From Candidatus Nomurabacteria bacterium (GTDB taxonomy: Bacteria > Patescibacteriota > Minisyncoccia > Phycocordibacterales > UBA10002), in the NCBI GenBank assembly GCA_943349725.1, contig CALQZP010000017.1, forward strand, positions 1-16,079: 16,079 nt of DNA, written 5' to 3'. Position 1 is the stretch's first letter. The number at the start of each line of letters is the position of its first letter. Of this stretch, positions 1 through 7,161 are shown one piece after another. The notes beneath the pieces are model-generated. The model made no database searches. It worked only from the letters and a program-made list of their open reading frames with translations, and was not told the origin of the DNA. Both the position numbers and the translations under genes were made by a program.

Positions 1-99
1 TTCACTCAAATTCTTACCTTGACTGTACTGCATCTCAATCTGGATCCGTTCATCCAAATTCAACCGTTTACTGCGCTTTATTTGTTTAATGTTTTTCAT
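1..99 (-). CDS. IS30-family transposase, N-terminal fragment (runs off the window)
   Basis: Reading the minus strand from the ATG at 97-99 gives 33 uninterrupted codons to the window edge. The product has a basic start followed by RLNLDERIQIEMQYSQGK, which resembles the N-terminal helix-turn-helix of IS30-type transposases (pattern L-x-x-x-E-R-x-x-I-E-x-x-x-x-x-G-x-S/N-x-x-E). That domain binds the terminal inverted repeats of the element, while the DDE catalytic core would lie outside the window. The gene diverges from the beta-lactamase-like gene at 206. No terminal inverted repeat could be identified between 100 and 205, so the edge of the element is not fixed. A stand-alone HTH protein is the alternative. 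Confidence 0.55.
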   Translation of the reverse strand, partial: MKNIKQIKRSKRLNLDERIQIEMQYSQGKNLSE

Positions 100-192
100 T
101 TCGCTTAATATTACTACTAAGCGTTGCAACTCAACATTGAACTCGGGGAGTGACACGGGTGACCGGATGTGGTTTTACGGCAAAAGTAGCGG

Positions 193-198
193 TACAAT
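193..198 (+). promoter_or_regulatory. -10 box (TACAAT) of the beta-lactamase-like gene, leaderless arrangement
   Basis: TACAAT ends only 7 bases before the ATG at 206, so transcription would start at or next to the start codon. No clear -35 hexamer is visible at 16-18 bases upstream and there is no Shine-Dalgarno sequence. The same geometry recurs at 8857, 11053 and 15360, which supports choosing the ATG at 206 over the in-frame ATGs at 89 and 167. Confidence 0.4.
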
Positions 199-205
199 AG
201 TGAGT

Positions 206-1228
206 ATGCTTTTCTCTCATTCACGTTTACTTTCCCTTCTCTGTTTTGGAGTCACGCTCCTCGCGGGTATTGGAGTAGGCTGGCTCCTCCGTGGAAAAGC
301 AGTGGAAGTGCCTCAAATAAGTATCTTGCGTGAACCCGACGGTAAATATCAGCTCATCAATCCCCTCATTGGCTTTAACCCAGGTGAGAAGGAAGACTTT
401 GCCGAGTACGAGGGTTTTGAGCAGAAACTTGAAAATACCCTACTGCTCCTGCAACGTGAAGGAAAGATAGATACCGCTTCAGTCTATTTTAGAGACCTTG
501 AAACCGGACGGTGGACGGGGGTAAACGAAAATGAGCTATATTCCCCAGCGAGTCTCTACAAGGTAGCGGTTATGTTTGCGGTACTGCGGAAATCAGAGGA
601 CAACCAGAAACTCCTTGATGAGCGCGTAACCTTTACCGGTAGTCGAAGTCTCGAAAAGCCATATGACCCGGGAATGGTGATCGGAAAATCTTATAGCATG
701 CGAGAACTTCTTGAACGAATGATGACTCTTTCCGACAACGATGCAAAAGACCTTTTGCGGGATAAGGTTGGGATTGAGGTCGTGAGCACTGTCTTTTCTG
801 ACCTTCGTTTGAGTGAGCCAAGGTTGAATGAAACCGGAGACTCTATGTCTGCACGCACCTATTCGCGCTTTTTTCGCGCGCTCTACAATGCAACCTACCT
901 TAACCGAAGCAATTCGGAATACGCACTTAACCTTCTAGGTAAGGTTCTGTTTAAAAGCGGTATCATCAATGGACTTCCTCCCGAAGCGCGAATGCTACTT
1001 GTCGCGCACAAATTCGGCTATCGCCTCTTTACCGACCCGATGAGTAACGTCACTGAAGAGCTTCATGACTTCGGGATCGTCTATGTTCCCCATACTCCCT
1101 ACTTCGTCTGTATTATGACCAAAGGATTTAAACAAACCGACCTTATGGATGCTATTCAAACGCTTTCAGAACTGGTCTATGCCGAGGCGATTCGCTTAGA
1201 GCCTATCTCCAATCTAATGCCTCGCTGA
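206..1228 (+). CDS. Membrane-anchored class A beta-lactamase-like serine hydrolase
   Basis: The 340-residue product begins with a signal-anchor (about residues 5-30) ending in WLLRGK, so the catalytic domain should lie outside the membrane. Four class A beta-lactamase elements appear in order: S-L-Y-K (SxxK, S116/K119), S-D-N (176-178), E-P-R-L-N (ExxLN, 204-208) and H-K-F-G (268-271) in place of KTG. The 60-residue spacing from SxxK to SDN equals that of TEM-type enzymes. The SDN-to-ExxLN interval is about 8 residues shorter. Enzymes of this fold acylate on the SxxK serine, and class A enzymes deacylate with the ExxLN glutamate. A true beta-lactamase or a cell-wall-related serine hydrolase are both possible; KFG for KTG makes the substrate uncertain. 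The start at 206 gives a clean signal-anchor; ATGs at 89 and 167 would add a non-hydrophobic extension and crowd the divergent transposase. The last codons fall inside an inverted repeat, so the C-terminus may have been altered by an insertion. Confidence 0.8.
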   Translation: MLFSHSRLLSLLCFGVTLLAGIGVGWLLRGKAVEVPQISILREPDGKYQLINPLIGFNPGEKEDFAEYEGFEQKLENTLLLLQREGKIDTASVYFRDLETGRWTGVNENELYSPASLYKVAVMFAVLRKSEDNQKLLDERVTFTGSRSLEKPYDPGMVIGKSYSMRELLERMMTLSDNDAKDLLRDKVGIEVVSTVFSDLRLSEPRLNETGDSMSARTYSRFFRALYNATYLNRSNSEYALNLLGKVLFKSGIINGLPPEARMLLVAHKFGYRLFTDPMSNVTEELHDFGIVYVPHTPYFVCIMTKGFKQTDLMDAIQTLSELVYAEAIRLEPISNLMPR

Positions 1229-1434
1229 AATGTTCAAAATTCGTTGCGAACAGTGCGTGTTTCGAGGAGGCATATCGAGCGACCTAAGTTTCTTGAGCGA
1301 AGCGATTAGAAACTGGAAGTACTCCCGTGGTGATACGCTGACGAGAAAGACGCGCTGTGGAGCAGAATTTTGGACATTTCGGCAGGCAAGCGGAGTTTGC
1401 TTCATATGTTGCGGTTAGATTGGAGATAGGCTCT
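1198..1434. repeat. Long imperfect palindrome with 20-bp perfect terminal inverted repeats (MITE-like)
   Basis: AGAGCCTATCTCCAATCTAA at 1198-1217 is the exact reverse complement of 1415-1434. Further inside, 1226-1241 (GAAATGTTCAAAATTC) pairs with about 1367-1382 with one mismatch, and ACAGTGCGTGTTTC pairs with GAAAGACGCGCTGT with two mismatches. Near the centre AGTTTCT and AGAAACT close a loop. The whole segment can therefore fold into one long hairpin. CTTAGA occurs at both edges (1195-1200 and 1433-1438), a possible short target duplication. It fills the gap between two convergent genes. A non-autonomous mobile element or an elaborate bidirectional terminator are the two readings. No reading frame in it looks like a protein. 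Confidence 0.75.
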
Positions 1435-1450
1435 TAGATAGGTGCGAGAA

Positions 1451-3232
1451 CTAGACAAACTTCCCTGCTTGAATATCCCAGAGCTTGCGATAGATGCCAT
1501 TCTGTCCAATGAGAACATCGTGCGACCCTTCCGCGGCGATAGTGCCATTTTCTATAACGATAATGCGATCCATTTCTTTGATGGTAGAAAGCCGATGAGC
1601 GATGGCGATAACGGTCTTCGCCTGCATAAGCTCGTGAAGAGCGTCTTGAATAAGCATTTCGGATTCGGAATCCAGACTTGAGGTCGCTTCGTCCAAAATG
1701 AGTATTGGCGCATTTTTGAGCAGTGCCCGCGCGATAGCGACTCGCTGGCGCTCGCCACCGGAGAGCTTTACTCCTCGCTCTCCCACATAGGTGTCGTAGC
1801 CTTGCGGGAGTCCCGATATAAACTCGTGACAATGCGCACGCCGTGCCGCTTCGATAACCTCCGCGTCGCTTGCATCGCGACGTCCATACAAAATATTTTC
1901 CTTAAGCGTGCGGTGAAAAAGTACCGGTTCTTGCGGAACGAGCGCCACACTTTCCCACAGACTTTCGAGCGTCACTTTTGAAATATCCTGTCCGTCAATC
2001 GCTATCACTCCTGCATCTATATCATGAAAGCGAAGAAGAAGCCTCGTAATGGTCGTCTTCCCCGCTCCCGATGACCCGACGAGTGCCACTTTTTCCCCAG
2101 GGGCAATGTTCAAAGAAAGGTTGTCAAGAACCGTGCGGGTCTCATGAAAGGCAAAGGTCACATTTTTGAAGGTAATGTTTGCCGTACCCACCGAAAGCGC
2201 TTTTGCCCCTGGGGCATCTGCTATTTCATAGGGCGCATCAAGCACTTCCACCATTTCGCTTCCATCTGCAAAAGCAATGTACAGTTTCTTCAGAGTATTT
2301 TCGAAATCCATAATACGTTCAAAGATAGCTACAAGATACAGCTGGATAAGTACAAAATCCCCGACGGTAAGTATACCTTTTTGCCAAAGCGAGAGTGCGA
2401 GGAAAAGTACTCCTATTTCTGTCGCGTACAAAATACCGCTTTGTACCGCAGCGATACCCTCGTGAATTCCCCACGCAAACACGCGCGCTCGCCGAAGAAT
2501 CTCGTTGCTACGGCGAAACAGCGCGAACTCGTGCGCGTACCCACTAAAAAGTTTGATGGTAGTCGCGTTGCCGACAGCGTCGGCGATAAGTCCGGTAGCT
2601 TCCGAGTCCCGTTCGTTGCGAATAACTTCATACTTTTGTTTCCAGGTTACCGCGACAATACTGAATCCAAAAAACGCGAGAGCTCCGATAAATAGCGAGC
2701 CGGCAAGAAGCACATCGCGCTGCGCGAGCACATACAAACTGCCGATGATAATGAGTATGCTGGGAATGAGGCTGAATACGAGTGTATCCGCGATAGACTC
2801 AAAGGCGTTTACAAATTTATTTACGCGCCGAACGAGCGTTCCCGCGAAGTTGTCGGAAAAAAATCCATACGAGTGTCGTAGTAAACCTTCAAAAGCAGTG
2901 CGCGCAAGGTCAGCCATCACTCGTGTCTGAAAACGAACCATAAGTATTCCGCGCGTCCTCCGTGAAATCCATGAGCCGAATTTGACGAGGGCGATAAGTG
3001 AGAGTACCCCGAGAAGCGTGTTCAGTACCGCAGGCGTTGGGCTTTTTGCCGAAACGGCAATATCAATAAGCTCTTTGTATAAAATCGGCGAAAGAACCTG
3101 AAAACCCATCAAGACAACGACAAACAGCAGAATGAAGAACAAGGTGAGTACATATCGAGCCGAGTGCGCCCAAAAAACCGATATCACTCGTTTCGTCATC
3201 CTTTTTTGTGTTGTTTTTGGAGCTACGTTCAT
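1451..3232 (-). CDS. ABC transporter, fused permease and ATPase (MsbA/MDR-type exporter half)
   Basis: This 593-residue protein has the type IV ABC exporter layout. Residues about 25-320 form a six-helix membrane domain, and the nucleotide-binding domain follows from about 350. Visible ATPase motifs are Walker A GSSGAGKT (386-393), the Q-loop glutamine in VPQEP (434), the signature LSGGE (490-494), Walker B ILILDEA (510-516) and the H-loop histidine in AHRLS (546). All catalytic residues are intact and the length is normal for a half-transporter that works as a homodimer exporting lipids, peptides or drugs. The substrate cannot be read from the sequence. No partner half-transporter is adjacent. 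The ATG at 3232 is taken as start because it follows a TATACT box by about 17 bases; a second in-frame ATG 11 codons later is possible. The gene converges on the beta-lactamase-like gene with the palindrome between them. Confidence 0.93.
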   Translation of the reverse strand: MNVAPKTTQKRMTKRVISVFWAHSARYVLTLFFILLFVVVLMGFQVLSPILYKELIDIAVSAKSPTPAVLNTLLGVLSLIALVKFGSWISRRTRGILMVRFQTRVMADLARTAFEGLLRHSYGFFSDNFAGTLVRRVNKFVNAFESIADTLVFSLIPSILIIIGSLYVLAQRDVLLAGSLFIGALAFFGFSIVAVTWKQKYEVIRNERDSEATGLIADAVGNATTIKLFSGYAHEFALFRRSNEILRRARVFAWGIHEGIAAVQSGILYATEIGVLFLALSLWQKGILTVGDFVLIQLYLVAIFERIMDFENTLKKLYIAFADGSEMVEVLDAPYEIADAPGAKALSVGTANITFKNVTFAFHETRTVLDNLSLNIAPGEKVALVGSSGAGKTTITRLLLRFHDIDAGVIAIDGQDISKVTLESLWESVALVPQEPVLFHRTLKENILYGRRDASDAEVIEAARRAHCHEFISGLPQGYDTYVGERGVKLSGGERQRVAIARALLKNAPILILDEATSSLDSESEMLIQDALHELMQAKTVIAIAHRLSTIKEMDRIIVIENGTIAAEGSHDVLIGQNGIYRKLWDIQAGKFV

Positions 3233-3249
3233 AGAAATTGTGTAGCGTC

Positions 3250-3255
3250 AGTATA
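3250..3255 (-). promoter_or_regulatory. -10 box (TATACT, minus strand) of the ABC transporter gene
   Basis: On the minus strand TATACT lies 17 bases before the ATG of the exporter gene, predicting a very short leader. There is no convincing -35 hexamer at the usual spacing, and the upstream terminator-like hairpin at 3271-3305 would overlap that position. Confidence 0.4.
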
Positions 3256-3270
3256 GCAAAGAGCATAGAA

Positions 3271-3305
3271 AACAAAAAAGTCGCTTGGGGAAAGCGACTT
3301 GTGTA
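3271..3305 (-). terminator. Terminator-like hairpin, left copy of a 35-bp direct repeat
   Basis: AAGTCGCTT and AAGCGACTT form a 9-bp stem with a GGGGA/TCCCC-type loop. On the minus strand the stem is followed by TTTTTTGTT, a rho-independent terminator shape. It would stop antisense transcription entering the exporter promoter. All 35 bases recur at 5551-5585 on the other side of the helicase gene. Confidence 0.7.
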
Positions 3306-3401
3306 TGTCCCATTTCTTCCCTAGTGTGAGGCACTAAAATCGTGTCGCAATTAGCCTGCAACTTTTGGTGCGTTTAGAATGCGAACTCGCTTACGGCAAA
3401 A

Positions 3402-3430
3402 TTGACATGCAGTATATATTATGCTATTAT
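3402..3430 (+). promoter_or_regulatory. Consensus sigma-70-type promoter of the helicase gene
   Basis: TTGACA (3402-3407) and TATTAT (3425-3430) are separated by exactly 17 bases. The -35 is a perfect consensus and the -10 differs at one position. The start codon at 3467 lies about 30 bases downstream of the expected start site with no Shine-Dalgarno sequence. It indicates that the helicase is transcribed on its own. Confidence 0.8.
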
Positions 3431-3466
3431 TCTTCCTGAATTTCGCTGTTTGAAAACTTAAAAATT

Positions 3467-5449
3467 ATGCAAATTACACCTCGTGAATATCAGAAACTGG
3501 CTGTGAAAGCAGCTGTTCCTGCATTACTCGGACATCTTGGTCGTGCACTTGTGGTCCTAGCAACCGGCTTGGGTAAAACCATTGCCGCTGCCTTGATAGC
3601 CAAAGAGATACGCTCAAAACGCGTACTTTTCTTGGTTCATAATAACTTCATTCTCAAACATGCCTTTGAAGAATTCTGTCTAATTTTCGATTCAAAAGAA
3701 ACTAAGATGGCGATCTATAACGGCATATCAAAAAATGGAGCAAGCGATGCTGACATCGTTTTTGCCACTTGGCAGACAATGGGTGTCAATCTCGAACAAT
3801 GGGCTAAGAATTACTTTGACTTGATCATCGTGGACGAAGCTCATCATGCAGAGGCTGATACATATCGACCTGTCGTGGAATATTTTACTGGGCGAAAGCT
3901 CGGTATCACTGCCACCCCTGACCGCGCAGATAAAGCTGACATTCGTGATGTCTTTGGAAAGGAAGTGATTAATGTCACCCTAGAAGAAGCTATCGCTCGT
4001 GGCTGGCTACCTCGGATTGAGTACCATGTCATCACAGATGAAAGTCTTGATGATGCTGCACTTCAGAAAATTGTCGCCAAAATAAAGGATAGTAAGAAGC
4101 GATTCACTATGGCGGAAGTCAACCGTCGGGTATTCATCATCAACAAGCGTGATTATGAGATCGCAGAGATTATCAATGGCTACAATGAAAAAGCCTTGGT
4201 ATTCTGTGCATCGATTAAACATGCTGAACGGATGGGTAAAAGCTTGAAACTCGCTTCGACCTTTCATTCAAAAAAAGGAACAGATCAAAATAGTACATGG
4301 AAGAAAAATCAGGATACTCTCGCGTCACTAAAAAATGGAATCATCCGCCGAGTGTGTGCAGTCAATGCCTTCAATGAAGGTGTGAATGTACCATCGATCG
4401 GATTGGTTGCATTTTGTCGTGTGACTGGAGTTCTGACAGTTTTTCGACAACAGTTGGGTCGAGGGATGCGTCCTGGAAAGGATAAACTCGTCGTACTCGA
4501 CTTTGTTGGGAATCTCGAACGTATTCAGTTGGTTATGGCGACGATGAATAAAATCTCTGACCTACACGAGCAGTTTACTTCCAAAGAGGAAATTGAGCGT
4601 GAGGGTTACATTCGTCAACGCTTCGAAGTTTCTGGAAAAGGATTTGAGTTCACCTTCTCTGATAAAGTGGTGGATTTGATGAAAGTTTTGGAGCACTGCG
4701 AAAGAGAGTTCTACGAGACATGGCAGGAGGCTTCAACTGCCACAATTAAACTCGGAATCAAATTTGCGAAGGAATATTCTGATCGATATCGAGAAGACAT
4801 CCATCTTCCCGCTTCACCACACGCTTTCTACCAAGACTTTCCTGGATATCCAGAATTTTTTGGTCGAGAACGGATTCGTCGGAACAGTTTTTATCCGACG
4901 TGGCAAAAGGCATCAGCTGCCGCAATGAAGAAAAAGATCACCTCACGCAGAAAGTACGACAAGCAGTACAGAGCAGACTCTCAGTTGCCGAGCAGACCTC
5001 ACAAGGTGTATTCCGACTTTCCAGGTTGGGGTGCATTTTTAGGCACAGGCACGGAGATGCGTACGGGCAAAGAAGTATATTCGACATGTGATCAGGCCTC
5101 TCGTGCTGCAAGAGCACTTGGTTTTATCAAGGAATCCGAGTATAGGCCTGGGTACAAGAAAGATCCTAGGCTCCCCGGCTCTCCCGATCGTAAGTACAAA
5201 GACTTCCCTGGATGGCCGAAGTTCCTCGGAACTGTAGGTATTGTCATCAGAAAAAGTGTTTTTGGAAGGAGAGGTGCTCCAATGTACACTACTTGGCAAC
5301 AGGCCTCAAAAGCCGCGAAGAAGCTTCGAATCAGTAACGGAAAGGCGTATCGGCGCGGGGCCTATAAAAAGGACCCTAAACTGCCATCAGCTCCGTTTAC
5401 GAGGTACCCAAACTTCCCCGGTTGGCCGAAATTCTTCGAAAAAACATAA
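3467..5449 (+). CDS. SF2 DEAD/DEAH helicase with four C-terminal phage-integrase-type repeats
   Basis: A 660-residue protein in two parts. Residues 1-400 are an SF2 helicase core of the restriction-helicase/RecQ-like type: PREYQ (5-9), Walker A ATGLGKT (32-38), DEAH (123-126), motif III TATP (148-151), and motif VI QQLGRGMR (328-335). From about 416 four repeats of some 50 residues follow (about 416-466, 476-526, 538-588, 607-657), each built as Y-x-T-W-Q-x-A-S-x-A-A ... Y-K-x-D-P-x-L-P-x-x-P ... Y-x-D-F-P-G-W-x-x-F-L/F. This matches the Pfam phage-integrase repeat unit (INT_rpt), a module otherwise known mainly from integrases. I infer that the repeats bind nucleic acid or a recognition site. 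No nuclease or methyltransferase domain is visible. The gene stands alone with its own promoter and terminator, and lies between identical 35-bp repeats. A role in mobile-element biology or defence is possible but not shown. Confidence 0.88.
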   Translation: MQITPREYQKLAVKAAVPALLGHLGRALVVLATGLGKTIAAALIAKEIRSKRVLFLVHNNFILKHAFEEFCLIFDSKETKMAIYNGISKNGASDADIVFATWQTMGVNLEQWAKNYFDLIIVDEAHHAEADTYRPVVEYFTGRKLGITATPDRADKADIRDVFGKEVINVTLEEAIARGWLPRIEYHVITDESLDDAALQKIVAKIKDSKKRFTMAEVNRRVFIINKRDYEIAEIINGYNEKALVFCASIKHAERMGKSLKLASTFHSKKGTDQNSTWKKNQDTLASLKNGIIRRVCAVNAFNEGVNVPSIGLVAFCRVTGVLTVFRQQLGRGMRPGKDKLVVLDFVGNLERIQLVMATMNKISDLHEQFTSKEEIEREGYIRQRFEVSGKGFEFTFSDKVVDLMKVLEHCEREFYETWQEASTATIKLGIKFAKEYSDRYREDIHLPASPHAFYQDFPGYPEFFGRERIRRNSFYPTWQKASAAAMKKKITSRRKYDKQYRADSQLPSRPHKVYSDFPGWGAFLGTGTEMRTGKEVYSTCDQASRAARALGFIKESEYRPGYKKDPRLPGSPDRKYKDFPGWPKFLGTVGIVIRKSVFGRRGAPMYTTWQQASKAAKKLRISNGKAYRRGAYKKDPKLPSAPFTRYPNFPGWPKFFEKT

Positions 5450-5474
5450 CGCTTGAGGATGTTGCTTAATCCTT

Positions 5475-5508
5475 ACCCGACATAGAAATGTGTCGGGTTT
5501 AATTTTTA
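5475..5508 (+). terminator. Rho-independent terminator of the helicase gene
   Basis: ACCCGACA (5475-5482) and TGTCGGGT (5491-5498) form an 8-bp stem with an 8-base loop, followed by TTAATTTTTA. It starts 25 bases after the helicase stop codon. Confidence 0.8.
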
Positions 5509-5550
5509 TACTGACAAGAAATTCATACTGACGTATGCAAGGCCCCCTCC

Positions 5551-5585
5551 AACAAAAAAGTCGCTTGGGGAAAGCGACTTGTGTA
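5551..5585 (-). terminator. Terminator-like hairpin, right copy of the 35-bp direct repeat
   Basis: This is base-for-base identical to 3271-3305. On the minus strand the 9-bp stem is followed by a T run, so here it can terminate minus-strand transcription coming from the DUF2914 gene region. The 2,280-base distance between copies contains only the helicase unit. Confidence 0.7.
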
Positions 5586-5616
5586 GTCCGAGGGCACGAT
5601 GTGCGAGGATGGTATC

Positions 5617-5895
5617 TTAGCAGAGCGCTGCCAATCGACCGGATGTCCGCAAATTTGCGGGGACACCCTGCGCGCGGGGCATAATTCGAGAGTCGGGGCT
5701 AATGATATTGTGGTGCCATCTGCTGCAAGACATTCCACTGTACATTGGATTTCCGCACTGGGGACAAGATCCCTGTGTGGTTTCAGGCATTCGAACGAAC
5801 GTGGGTCGTGAGAGGACGTTTTTTTCTGGATTCATTATTAGCTTTTTGTTGACCGAGGTTTTGGTTGAACTGCCAAAGAAATCATACCATTTCAT
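5617..5895 (-). CDS. Possible small cysteine-containing protein (doubtful)
   Basis: A 92-codon minus-strand frame starts 27 bases after the stop of the DUF2914 gene and ends before the minus-strand terminator at 5551-5585, so it could be the second gene of a short operon. It contains SCPQCGNPMYSGMSC, which looks like part of a zinc ribbon, but a full four-cysteine site is not clear and the C-terminal third has no recognisable features. A perfect inverted repeat (GTCCGCAAA/TTTGCGGGGAC, about 5644-5663) lies inside it, which is more typical of non-coding DNA. Treat the 5509-5921 interval as probably intergenic with this one weak candidate. Confidence 0.3.
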   Translation of the reverse strand: MKWYDFFGSSTKTSVNKKLIMNPEKNVLSRPTFVRMPETTQGSCPQCGNPMYSGMSCSRWHHNIISPDSRIMPRAQGVPANLRTSGRLAALC

Positions 5896-5921
5896 GAAAA
5901 AAGTTCAAGGTCTGCCCCACG

Positions 5922-7010
5922 CTACCGCGTCTCCGTTTTGAGAAGCGGTGCCGTGATTGACTCCTCTACCGTAAAGTTGAACCGTCCGATAATTTGTCCG
6001 CGAAGCGTTTCAACATCAACGCGCCACTTTCCCGCGAAGATACTTTCTTTAACCGAATAGCCTCGGTAACCTTCGTTTCTTCCTCCCGAAATAGGAAATC
6101 CAACAACACTCACGCTTACCCACTGCTTCCCTTTCTCCTCAAAGTAGGACCACCTATGCACGACTGTGGTATCAAGACGCGCGGGCGCGAAGACCGAACT
6201 AAACGCATAGGCGGGCTCACCTCCTTCCGCATGAAAAACCGCACTTGTCCTTTTCCCGAAGGCATACCACGGTGGGTTCTCAAAGGTAAGCTGATACTCA
6301 CCCGCGCGCGTCCGCGAAATGCCGTGATAGATACCGATTTCCTTGAGTGAAAGCGGAATTGGCGGAATCATATTGTTAAAGTAGAGTACATTAAAAGTGA
6401 CCACGATAATCATCACGATAGCCCAAAGCGAGTGCTTGCTCTTTTCCGCTTCGTCCTTCGCCACAAAGGTAATCGCGCGAAGCGCGAGCGAAAACAGGAC
6501 AAGTGAAACAAGTCCACTCAAGATAAAGACGAGGCTTCCCATTTTCCCGAGGAGAATGGGGACAACAAGAACGGTATACGAAAAAAGCGTCACAAAAAAG
6601 ACGCTCATCTGAAAAATGAAACGCTCATAGTGGCGACGAAAGAGCTCATTACCAAGAAAAAGTGTGAGAAGTAGGAGGAGAAAAGGAGCACTTGAAAACA
6701 CCTCCCCACTTCTTGAATAGAAGATAACAAAACCACTAAAGAGACCTCCGAAAGCAAAGGGGAGAAGTAAGCGCGCGAGATGTGCTCCTCGTCTGGAGAG
6801 GGCACCCTGAAGACGTCTCCCCGGACCGTGCGCGTTTATAAGTATGATGCTGGCAAAAGCCACCGCGAGATACGCAACAAGGATGAGGTTGTCCAGCAAT
6901 CGGTCAACTCGAGTAAGCGTGAAGCTATCTAAAATAAATCCAAAGACGAAGGCGAATAGCGAGAGTTTTCGCTCGTTCTGCTCCAGAAATGATTTCGTGC
7001 GCTGAAACAT
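5922..7010 (-). CDS. DUF2914 multi-pass membrane protein
   Basis: This 362-residue protein has about seven hydrophobic segments in its first 220 residues and then a soluble C-terminal domain of some 130 residues. The domain carries the DUF2914 pattern: AYAFSSVFAP, VVHRWSYFEE, VSVVGFPISGGRNEGYRGYS, and near the end GKWRVDVETLRGQIIGRF. The C-terminal domain is probably extracytoplasmic and has a beta-sandwich character. DUF2914 proteins are common in Parcubacteria and Gammaproteobacteria; their biochemical role is not known. The length and motif set are complete. The gene diverges from the cupredoxin-fold gene at 7162 across a 150-base promoter region. There is no Shine-Dalgarno sequence before the ATG at 7010. 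I am confident in the family and cannot assign a function. Confidence 0.88.
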   Translation of the reverse strand: MFQRTKSFLEQNERKLSLFAFVFGFILDSFTLTRVDRLLDNLILVAYLAVAFASIILINAHGPGRRLQGALSRRGAHLARLLLPFAFGGLFSGFVIFYSRSGEVFSSAPFLLLLLTLFLGNELFRRHYERFIFQMSVFFVTLFSYTVLVVPILLGKMGSLVFILSGLVSLVLFSLALRAITFVAKDEAEKSKHSLWAIVMIIVVTFNVLYFNNMIPPIPLSLKEIGIYHGISRTRAGEYQLTFENPPWYAFGKRTSAVFHAEGGEPAYAFSSVFAPARLDTTVVHRWSYFEEKGKQWVSVSVVGFPISGGRNEGYRGYSVKESIFAGKWRVDVETLRGQIIGRFNFTVEESITAPLLKTETR

Positions 7011-7051
7011 GTAAGGTGAACAAATGATTGGTTAGTATTGAGATTAGCTCT

Positions 7052-7057
7052 AGTATA
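7052..7057 (-). promoter_or_regulatory. -10 box (TATACT, minus strand) for the DUF2914 gene
   Basis: TATACT on the minus strand lies about 40 bases before the ATG at 7010. A weaker AATACT occurs nearer, at 7034-7039. No -35 consensus is visible. Confidence 0.35.
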
Positions 7058-7128
7058 TCGCACCCCGCGCCCTGTGAGAGCAGTATCCGTGTGTCGCTTA
7101 TCCACAGCGCCACAACTTGAAACCGTTG

Positions 7129-7134
7129 TATACT
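7129..7134 (+). promoter_or_regulatory. -10 box (TATACT) for the cupredoxin-fold gene
   Basis: TATACT lies 27 bases before the ATG at 7162. A perfect DnaA-box-like TTATCCACA at 7098-7106 falls just upstream, where a -35 would be expected. Confidence 0.4.
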
Positions 7135-7161
7135 AAATGACTAGCTTTTTAATCGTAACCA

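Noticed and set aside
1230..1418. Short open frames on both strands within 1214-1418
   Set aside because: They are by-products of the long palindrome; both strands give similar-looking frames because the sequence is an inverted repeat.
2144..2930. Plus-strand frames of 183 and 141 codons opposite the ABC transporter
   Set aside because: They lie fully antisense to an exporter gene with all its motifs intact and have no family resemblance.
7098..7106. Perfect DnaA box TTATCCACA, with another (TGTGGATAA) at 15484-15492
   Set aside because: They are isolated single copies; the second lies in codons of the DUF2585 gene. No cluster, AT-rich unwinding region or dnaA/dnaN gene supports an origin.
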